Source: Escherichia coli (GTDB lineage Bacteria; Pseudomonadota; Gammaproteobacteria; Enterobacterales; Enterobacteriaceae). Taken from it: a stretch of 64,000 bases of DNA. Shown one piece after another: positions 57,563 to 64,000 of the stretch. Made by a program: the position numbers and the translations under genes. Every line of letters starts with the position of its first letter. Position 1 is the stretch's first letter. The notes under the pieces are model-generated. The model searched no databases. It worked only from the letters and a program-made list of their open reading frames with translations, and had not been told where the DNA came from. The stretch lies in the NCBI RefSeq assembly GCF_036503815.1, contig NZ_AP027764.1, positions 2,046,001 to 2,110,000 of the forward strand, written 5' to 3'.

Positions 57563-58471
57563 TGCGTCCTGAATAACTGGCGCAACTACGGGTTTTGCCG
57601 GGAAGAGATATTTTCCCAACGTGACCAGTACCACCGCGAAGACAATCACGCCGAGCGCCAGCCATTCAATCTTCGACAGCGTCTCTCCGCCCAGTCCTGT
57701 ACCCAGCAAGACCGCGACCACCGGGTTAACGTAGGCGTAGCTGGTGGCGAGAGCTGGACTGACATTACGGATTAAATACATATAAGCGTTGATGGCGATA
57801 ATCGAACCAAACAGCGCCAGATAACCGACTGCAAGGAAGCCTGAAAGGGAAGGGAGCGCCGTCAGTTTTTCACCCGCAATCATCGACGCAATCATTAACA
57901 CCACGCCAGCCGCAAGCATCTCAATCGCACCCGCCATCATCCCTACAGGTAAGGTAATGCGCGAACCGTAAACCGAGCCAAACGCCCAGCTAATCGAGCC
58001 GATTAAAATCAGAATCGCGCCCCACGGATTGCCGCTTAAATTACCCCCGCTATTGAGCATGATGATTCCGGCAAGCCCAATGGCGATACCCACCCATTCC
58101 AGTTTGCGCGTTTTAATGCCAAACAGGCGGCTGAAGCACAGGGTAAAGAGGGGCACGGTTGCAACCACTACGGCGGCGATGCCGGATGGAACATTTTGAT
58201 GTTCGGCAACTGTCACCATGCCATTACCGACAGCCAGCAATAACAGGCCAATCAGCGCGGCATTGAGCAGCGGACGTAGCGGGGGGAGTTTGTGTCCGCG
58301 CAGTAGCAAAAATGCCATCAATAAAATACCGGCTGCCAGGAATCGAACGCCCGCCATCATTAACGGAGGCCAGCTTTCCACGCCAATCCGAATGACAAAA
58401 TAGGTTGAGCCCCAAATGATATACAACGCAAACAGCGCGCCAAAAAGCGGTAACAACTGGCGAAAACGCAT
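57551..58471 (-). CDS. yedA: EamA/DMT-family inner membrane transporter YedA
   Basis: 306 aa, ten transmembrane helices in two EamA repeats (start LFGALFALYIIWGSTYFVIR; second repeat from about residue 150). Probable amino acid or metabolite exporter. Convergent with vsr, overlapping 12 bases. Confidence 0.94.
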   Translation of the reverse strand: MRFRQLLPLFGALFALYIIWGSTYFVIRIGVESWPPLMMAGVRFLAAGILLMAFLLLRGHKLPPLRPLLNAALIGLLLLAVGNGMVTVAEHQNVPSGIAAVVVATVPLFTLCFSRLFGIKTRKLEWVGIAIGLAGIIMLNSGGNLSGNPWGAILILIGSISWAFGSVYGSRITLPVGMMAGAIEMLAAGVVLMIASMIAGEKLTALPSLSGFLAVGYLALFGSIIAINAYMYLIRNVSPALATSYAYVNPVVAVLLGTGLGGETLSKIEWLALGVIVFAVVLVTLGKYLFPAKPVVAPVIQDASSE

Positions 58472-58643
58472 AATCCCTCACGGTGAAAATAAAAAGGTGG
58501 TTCATAGTAAACGTGAAAATCATTCTGCTGGCGAGAGATATAATTGCACTTGATTGTTAAAAAAATGTTGACCTATGAAGCAAGTATCAGAGCTGCCGTT
58601 TTTGCTTCATACTTACTCCCTTCAACAATAAAAATGAGAGGGA

Positions 58644-59561
58644 ATGCTTTTGGCCGGGAGTAGTTTACTGACGTTGCTCGATGATATCGCCACACTGCTG
58701 GACGATATCTCCGTGATGGGCAAACTGGCGGCGAAGAAAACCGCCGGTGTACTAGGGGATGATTTATCGCTCAATGCACAACAAGTTTCAGGTGTGCGTG
58801 CCAACCGGGAACTTCCCGTGGTCTGGGGAGTGGCGAAAGGATCGCTGATCAATAAAGTGATTCTGGTGCCGCTGGCGCTGATCATCAGTGCATTTATCCC
58901 GTGGGCGATTACGCCTTTGTTGATGATTGGCGGCGCGTTTCTCTGCTTTGAAGGGGTAGAGAAAGTGCTGCATATGCTGGAGGCGCGTAAACACAAAGAA
59001 GATCCGGCGCAGAGTCAGCAGCGTCTGGAGAAGCTGGCGGCGCAGGATCCGCTGAAGTTTGAAAAGGACAAAATAAAAGGGGCGATTCGTACTGATTTTA
59101 TTTTGTCTGCGGAAATCGTCGCCATCACGCTGGGGATTGTGGCAGAAGCGCCGTTGCTTAATCAGGTGCTGGTGCTTTCAGGCATCGCACTGGTAGTGAC
59201 CGTGGGCGTCTACGGGCTGGTAGGGGTTATTGTTAAGATTGATGACCTGGGGTATTGGCTGGCGGAAAAATCCAGCGCGCTGATGCAGGCATTGGGTAAA
59301 GGGTTATTGATTATCGCGCCCTGGCTGATGAAAGCGTTATCGATTGTCGGCACGTTGGCGATGTTCCTCGTCGGTGGCGGGATTGTGGTTCATGGTATTG
59401 CGCCGCTACATCACGCCATTGAACATTTCGCCGGGCAGCAAAGTGCAGTGGTGGCGATGATATTACCGACTGTTTTAAATCTGATACTTGGTTTTATCAT
59501 CGGCGGCATTGTGGTACTTGGAGTGAAAGCGGTAGCGAAAATGCGCGGTCAGGCACATTAA
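58644..59561 (+). CDS. yedI: DUF808 inner membrane protein YedI
   Basis: 305 aa. Starts MLLAGSSLLTLLDDIATLLD with ADP-ribose-unrelated LLDDI repeats, then about five to six membrane helices, ending LGVKAVAKMRGQAH. Same length as K-12 YedI. Function unknown. Confidence 0.93.
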   Translation: MLLAGSSLLTLLDDIATLLDDISVMGKLAAKKTAGVLGDDLSLNAQQVSGVRANRELPVVWGVAKGSLINKVILVPLALIISAFIPWAITPLLMIGGAFLCFEGVEKVLHMLEARKHKEDPAQSQQRLEKLAAQDPLKFEKDKIKGAIRTDFILSAEIVAITLGIVAEAPLLNQVLVLSGIALVVTVGVYGLVGVIVKIDDLGYWLAEKSSALMQALGKGLLIIAPWLMKALSIVGTLAMFLVGGGIVVHGIAPLHHAIEHFAGQQSAVVAMILPTVLNLILGFIIGGIVVLGVKAVAKMRGQAH

Positions 59562-59639
59562 TACTCGCACTGGCTATTATGCAAAATTCGCCATCTTCAA
59601 CTAAGGTGAACAAGTTTCACTCGAAAAAAGGAGGCGAGT

Positions 59640-59822
59640 ATGAGCTTTATGATTAGTGAGGAAGTTACGGTTAAAGAGGGCGGCCCGCGGATGATTGTCA
59701 CCGGCTATTCCAGCGGTATGGTTGAGTGTCGTTGGTATGACGGTTATGGGGTCAAGCGGGAAGCTTTTCATGAAACCGAGCTTGTTCCGGGGGAGGGGAG
59801 TCGTCCTGCGGAAGAAGTTTGA
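59640..59822 (+). CDS. yodC: Small protein YodC (DUF2158)
   Basis: 60 aa, MSFMISEEVTVKEGGPRMIV; a small beta-barrel-like protein matching K-12 YodC. Strong ribosome site AAAGGAGG. Function unknown. Confidence 0.92.
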   Translation: MSFMISEEVTVKEGGPRMIVTGYSSGMVECRWYDGYGVKREAFHETELVPGEGSRPAEEV

Positions 59823-59835
59823 AAGAGTATCATTA

Positions 59836-59866
59836 ACATCAGGCCGGATCACATCCGGCCTGATGT
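59836..59866. terminator. Hairpin after yodC
   Basis: ACATCAGGCCGGAT / ATCCGGCCTGATGT, 14-bp perfect stem with a 3-base loop. Confidence 0.65.
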
Positions 59867-59992
59867 GCCAATGCCTGCAATGAATGATTGTCGCGTCTTG
59901 TTATGTCACCATTATAAAATTATGACTGTTTTGCGGTACGCTATCGCCAGGTTATGCCAGAATCATAAAAAAGCAGGTTGGGAGTCGTCAGG

Positions 59993-61687
59993 GTGCAGCA
60001 CGAGACAAAAATGGAAAACCAGAGCTGGTTGAAAAAACTTGCGCGCCGCCTGGGGCCTGGTCATGTCGTTAATCTCTGCTTTATCGTAGTGCTGCTTTTT
60101 TCCACCTTGCTCACCTGGCGTGAAGTGGTGGTTCTGGAAGATGCCTATATCTCCAGCCAGCGTAATCATCTGGAAAACGTAGCTAACGCGCTCGATAAGC
60201 ATCTGCAGTATAACGTCGACAAACTGATCTTTTTGCGTAATGGCATGCGCGAAGCTCTCGTAGCGCCACTGGATTTTACCTCTTTGCGTAATGCCGTAAC
60301 GGAGTTCGAACAGCGTCGCGACGATCACGCCTGGCAAATCGAACTCAACCGACGACGCACCCTGCCAGTCAATGGCGTTTCGGATGCATTAGTCAGCGAG
60401 GGAAATCTCCTGTCTCGCGAAAATGAAAGCCTCGACAATGAAGTTACTGCTGCGTTGGAGGTTGGTTACTTGCTACGACTGGCGCACAATTCCTCGTCGA
60501 TGGTCGAACAAGCTATGTATGTCTCGCGTGCCGGATTTTACGTTTCGACGCAGCCGACCTTGTTTACGCGCAATGTACCAACGCGTTATTACGGCTATGT
60601 CACCCAACCCTGGTTTATCGGTCATTCTCAACGAGAAAATCGTCAACGCGCGGTACGTTGGTTCACCTCGCAGTCAGAACACGCCAGCAATACTGAACCT
60701 CAGGTTACCGTCAGTGTTCCGGTAGACAGTAATAACTACTGGTATGGCGTGCTGGGGATGAATATTCCTGTACGTACCATGCAACAATTTCTACAAAACG
60801 CCATCGATAAAAACCTCGACGGTGAGTATCAGCTCTATGACAGTAAGCTGAGATTATTGACCTCTTCCAATCCTGACCATTCAACAGGGAATATTTTTGA
60901 TCCTCGTGAACTGGCCTTGCTGGCGCAGGCAATGGAACATGACACGCGGGGCGGCATTCGTATGAACAGTCGCTATGTTAGCTGGGAACGGCTGGATCAC
61001 TTTGACGGTGTGCTGGTGCGCGTCCATACGCTAAGCGAAGGGGTGCGCGGCGATTTCGGCAGCATCAGCATTGCATTAACCCTGCTGTGGGCGCTCTTTA
61101 CCTCCATGTTACTCATCTCCTGGTATGTGATTCGCCGGATGGTCAGCAACATGTATGTTCTGCAAAGCTCGTTGCAGTGGCAGGCGTGGCACGACACCTT
61201 AACCCATTTATATAACCGTGGCGCCCTGTTCGAAAAAGCCCGTCAGCTCGCTAAATTGTGTCAGACACACCAACATCCTTTTTCTGTCATTCAGGTCGAC
61301 CTTGACCATTTTAAAGCGATTAATGACCGCTTTGGTCATCAGGCGGGCGACCGTGTGCTTTCTCATGCTGCCGGGTTAATTAGCAGTTCCTTGCGTGCTC
61401 TGGATGTTGCCGGGCGGGTCGGTGGCGAGGAATTTTGTGTGATTCTGCCAGGGGCGAATCTGGCGCAGGCCGCGGAAGTTGCAGAACGTATTCGCCTGAA
61501 GTTAAATGAAAAAGAGATGTTGATCGCCAAGAGTACGACGATACGCATTAGTGCCTCGCTGGGGGTAAGCAGCAGCGAGGAAACAGGTGATTATGATTTT
61601 GAACAACTCCAGTCACTGGCTGACCGTCGGCTTTATCTCGCTAAACAGGCAGGGCGCAATCGGGTGTTCGCGAGCGACAACGCTTAA
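59993..61687 (+). CDS. dgcQ: Diguanylate cyclase DgcQ (YedQ)
   Basis: 564 aa from GTG 59993 (VQHETKMENQSWLKKLARRL), the K-12 length. Two transmembrane helices (about 22-42 and 355-378) around a periplasmic sensor domain; cytoplasmic GGDEF domain with active site GRVGGEEFCVILPG and substrate Asp in QVDLDHFKAINDRFGHQAGD. Makes c-di-GMP and promotes cellulose production. The last four bases overlap the yedP stop. Confidence 0.96.
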   Translation: MQHETKMENQSWLKKLARRLGPGHVVNLCFIVVLLFSTLLTWREVVVLEDAYISSQRNHLENVANALDKHLQYNVDKLIFLRNGMREALVAPLDFTSLRNAVTEFEQRRDDHAWQIELNRRRTLPVNGVSDALVSEGNLLSRENESLDNEVTAALEVGYLLRLAHNSSSMVEQAMYVSRAGFYVSTQPTLFTRNVPTRYYGYVTQPWFIGHSQRENRQRAVRWFTSQSEHASNTEPQVTVSVPVDSNNYWYGVLGMNIPVRTMQQFLQNAIDKNLDGEYQLYDSKLRLLTSSNPDHSTGNIFDPRELALLAQAMEHDTRGGIRMNSRYVSWERLDHFDGVLVRVHTLSEGVRGDFGSISIALTLLWALFTSMLLISWYVIRRMVSNMYVLQSSLQWQAWHDTLTHLYNRGALFEKARQLAKLCQTHQHPFSVIQVDLDHFKAINDRFGHQAGDRVLSHAAGLISSSLRALDVAGRVGGEEFCVILPGANLAQAAEVAERIRLKLNEKEMLIAKSTTIRISASLGVSSSEETGDYDFEQLQSLADRRLYLAKQAGRNRVFASDNA

Positions 61688-62499
61688 CGGGCAGAGAGAA
61701 AATGGTCCAGGCCTTCACGCCAGCCTTCCGGTCCTTCTCGCTGCGTTCGCCAGACGCGGGCCGGATCCTCATGATGCAGATGCACCCCTTGACGATTTAG
61801 CCCTTTCACAATCACCGCGTAATCCATTACCTCCAGTAAGGGCGCATCGTTTGGCCCATCGCCCAGACCAAGCGTGGTTGGTCGTTTGCCTAACGATTGT
61901 TGATAGGTCGCGATGATCCAGTTTGCGGCCTGATCTTTTCCGGCAGAGGCATCCAGTACGTGCCAGAAGCGCGCCCCCTGCATAAACTGCAAGCCCAGCT
62001 CGTTCAGACGGGCGGTAAATTGCGCCATCCGCTCGTCACTGTCGCGCCAGATAAGCGTTACAGATGCCTCATGTAACTGCGTCAGTGCCGCCTGGCTACG
62101 GCTTAATCCCGTCCATTCGGCGATGGTTTCATCGTCGACGTCATCAAAAGTTGTGAATTTAAAATGCTCTTTCTCACGCAGCGTATTTAATACCTGGCTG
62201 ATTTCGCCATGGCTAATACCTGAGATGATGCGTGGAAAACCGTCTATATCCTGCCATTGCTCAGCAAGCTGGATCACTGCGCCATTTTCGGCAATCAGCG
62301 GTAAACCTTGTAGCCCCAACGTTTTTTGCAAGTACAGCATTTCCGCTGATGTCTTACTGCTACAGAGAATGACGGGAACATTCGCTTCGCGTAAACGGCT
62401 GAGCCAGGGGGCAGCTGGTTGCCAGTCATAACTATGACTGTCCAGCAGGGTGCCATCAAGATCGCTAAAAACCAGTAGTGGTTGTTGAATTGAAAGCAT
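61684..62499 (-). CDS. yedP: HAD-family mannosyl-3-phosphoglycerate phosphatase-like YedP
   Basis: 271 aa. HAD motif I VFSDLDGTLLD, motif II VILCSSKTS, motif IV GLGDGPNDAPLLEVMD. Related to mannosyl-3-phosphoglycerate phosphatases; E. coli substrate not established. Transcribed toward dgcQ, with overlapping ends. Confidence 0.94.
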   Translation of the reverse strand: MLSIQQPLLVFSDLDGTLLDSHSYDWQPAAPWLSRLREANVPVILCSSKTSAEMLYLQKTLGLQGLPLIAENGAVIQLAEQWQDIDGFPRIISGISHGEISQVLNTLREKEHFKFTTFDDVDDETIAEWTGLSRSQAALTQLHEASVTLIWRDSDERMAQFTARLNELGLQFMQGARFWHVLDASAGKDQAANWIIATYQQSLGKRPTTLGLGDGPNDAPLLEVMDYAVIVKGLNRQGVHLHHEDPARVWRTQREGPEGWREGLDHFLSAR

Positions 62500-62663
62500 G
62501 GTTGCGCAGTACTCCCCTTACCAGGATGATTCTCAAAACAGCACAAATTATCAAAGATGATTTTTTCGGGAGCGATCCCGTTGACGCCAGAGCCACCAAG
62601 GGGTGATGCGCGTCACATTTCTATTCATAAGTAGCGTTAATCATTCATATCACGAATATTTTC

Positions 62664-62692
62664 TTGTCAGCGAAAAAAATTGCGGATAAGGT
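62664..62692 (+). promoter_or_regulatory. dsrA promoter
   Basis: TTGTCA (62664-62669), 17-base spacer with an A run, TAAGGT (62687-62692), then four bases to the known RNA start. Confidence 0.65.
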
Positions 62693-62696
62693 GATG

Positions 62697-62783
62697 AACA
62701 CATCAGATTTCCTGGTGTAACGAATTTTTTAAGTGCTTCTTGCTTAAGCAAGTTTAATCCCGACCCCCTCAGGGTCGGGATTT
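62697..62783 (+). ncRNA. dsrA: DsrA small RNA
   Basis: 87 nt, AACACATCAGATTTCCTGGT to the terminator ATCCCGACCCCCTCAGGGTC-GGGAT and T run. Contains the rpoS-pairing stem-loop 1 and the hns-pairing segment. DsrA, with Hfq, activates rpoS and represses hns translation, especially in the cold. One base before the terminator stem (GTTTAATCC) differs from the K-12 sequence I remember (GTTTCATCC). Confidence 0.95.
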
Positions 62784-62796
62784 TTTTATTGTGCAT

Positions 62797-63024
62797 TCAA
62801 CGATTCACTTCAGAGACGCTGAAGTCATGAATATCCAGTTCGAAGGCATCCGCCAATTCACGCCATGTATGATATTCACGTCCATCGACACTAACGTGTT
62901 CAGGATCGTGCTGGCTGCGATGAACTTCGCTTTCGCTAATTTCATTGATCGCCGCCAGCAGGGCATCGACATCGACACTGACCTCACGTTTTGCGGTATC
63001 GCTGTACTCTTTTGCGGTTTTCAT
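62797..63024 (-). CDS. yodD: Stress-induced protein YodD
   Basis: 75 aa from the ATG at 63024 (MKTAKEYSDTAKREVSVDVD), the K-12 start; the frame is open upstream to 63039. Small acidic protein induced by peroxide and acid. The stop lies just downstream of the DsrA terminator on the opposite strand. Confidence 0.93.
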   Translation of the reverse strand: MKTAKEYSDTAKREVSVDVDALLAAINEISESEVHRSQHDPEHVSVDGREYHTWRELADAFELDIHDFSVSEVNR

Positions 63025-63185
63025 CATCTTTCCTCGCAACCGTTACTCTGTTGTTGCCGCCAGTCGTTAAGTCCGCTGGCATCTCTTAAGTATAGACCGT
63101 CGAGAAAATCAGCACTCGCGCGCGCCCGGCGCTGCCAGAAAAACGAAATTGTTCTACACTGGCACAAAGCCACAGGAGGAAAATG

Positions 63186-63374
63186 ATGAAGGTGAATGAT
63201 CGGGTAACAGTCAAAACGGATGGCGGTCCGCGTCGTCCTGGCGTGGTACTGGCAGTTGAGGAGTTTAGTGAAGGCACAATGTACCTGGTTTCGCTGGAAG
63301 ACTACCCGCTCGGCATCTGGTTCTTTAATGAAGCAGGGCATCAGGACGGTATCTTTGTGGAGAAAGCAGAGTAA
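63186..63374 (+). CDS. dsrB: Small protein DsrB
   Basis: 62 aa from the second of two ATGs (63183/63186), [20 protein letters not shown], the K-12 product. SH3-like small protein; sigma-S dependent in K-12. AGGAGG precedes the start. Confidence 0.93.
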
Positions 63375-63417
63375 TCTAATTCAGCCTGACTGGTGGGAAA
63401 CCACCAGTCAGAATGTG

Positions 63418-64000
63418 TTAGCGCATGTTGACAAAAATACCATTAGTCACATTATCCGTCAGTCGGACGACATGGTAGATAACCTGTTTATTATGCGTTT
63501 TGATCTTACGTTTAATATTACCTTTATGCGATGAAACGGTCTTGGCTTTGATATTCATTTGGTCGGAGATTTGAATGGTTCCCTGACCTGCCATCCACAT
63601 TCGCAACATACTCGATTCGGTTCGGCTCAATGATAACGTCGGCATATTTAAAAACGAGGTTATCGTTGTCTCTTTTTTCAGAATATCGCCAAGGATATCG
63701 TCGAGAGATTCCGGTTTAATCGATTTAGAACTGATCAATAAATTTTTTCTGACCAATAGATATTCATCAAAATGAACATTGGCAATTGCCATAAAAACGA
63801 TAAATAACGTATTGGGATGTTGATTAATGATGAGCTTGATACGCTGACTGTTAGAAGCATCGTGGATGAAACAGTCCTCATTAATAAACACCACTGAAGG
63901 GCGCTGTGAATCACAAGCTATGGCAAGGTCATCAACGGTTTCAATGTCGTTGATTTCTCTTTTTTTAACCCCTCTGCTCAACAGATACCCGGTTAAACCT
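63418..64000 (-). CDS. rcsA: Capsule regulator RcsA (5' end outside window)
   Basis: About 193 of the 207 residues are present; the frame is open to the window edge ([20 protein letters not shown] at the edge side). C-terminal LuxR-type helix-turn-helix ([20 protein letters not shown], then [20 protein letters not shown]). RcsA partners RcsB to activate colanic acid capsule genes and is degraded by Lon. Confidence 0.96.

Overview
The window is Escherichia coli chromosome. The right 24 kb follows the K-12 gene order rcsA-dsrB-yodD-dsrA-yedP-dgcQ-yodC-yedI-yedA-vsr-dcm-yedJ-drpB-rseX-yedS / hchA-hprS-hprR-hiuH-msrP-msrQ-zinT-yodB-serU, here read in the reverse orientation. The left 39.7 kb is most of a lambdoid prophage, cut by the window edge on its left. 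It ends at 39657-39717 in a duplicated 3' half of tRNA-Ser(CGA) serU, the expected attachment-site scar. The intact tRNA and the integrase should lie outside the window.

Prophage, left to right: the end of replication gene P; a frameshifted DUF1627 gene and a DUF977 gene; an AT-rich esterase moron; a hokD-type toxin; small early genes, a DUF968 protein, RusA and a DUF1133 protein in the position of antiterminator Q; a promoter and four tRNA genes (Ile2-CAU, a degenerate Lys-like gene, Thr-UGU, Gly-UCC); lysis genes S-R-Rz/Rz1; a KilA-N gene; the remains of a second lysis cassette with its own Rz/Rz1-like pair; and a self-contained operon of a 66-aa protein plus a Clp-fold SDH-family serine protease behind a palindrome. 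A lambda-type cos site follows, and then the complete lambda morphogenetic set: nu1, A, W, B, C/Nu3, D, E, FI, FII, Z, U, V, G/T, H, M, L, K, I, J, lom, stf and tfa. A macro-domain gene is inserted between stf and tfa.

The right end of the prophage carries accessory cargo. A class I SAM methyltransferase gene is flanked by a 144-bp exact repeat of the end of tfa. Next comes the cytolethal distending toxin operon cdtA-cdtB-cdtC (CDT-I-like by length and sequence), then the serU attachment scar.

Chromosomal part: yodB, zinT with a Zur-type box, msrPQ (periplasmic methionine sulfoxide repair), hiuH, the HprRS two-component system with its palindromic box, and hchA. About 5.4 kb between hchA and yedS is foreign. 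It holds an IS3 remnant, an unrecognised 458-aa protein gene, an IS4/Tn5-like transposase remnant and a broken IS5-family element. An intact porin gene (yedS), RseX sRNA, drpB, yedJ, dcm-vsr, yedA, yedI, yodC, dgcQ, yedP, DsrA sRNA, yodD, dsrB and a truncated rcsA complete the window.

All calls were made by reading the sequence against remembered families. No database search was run.
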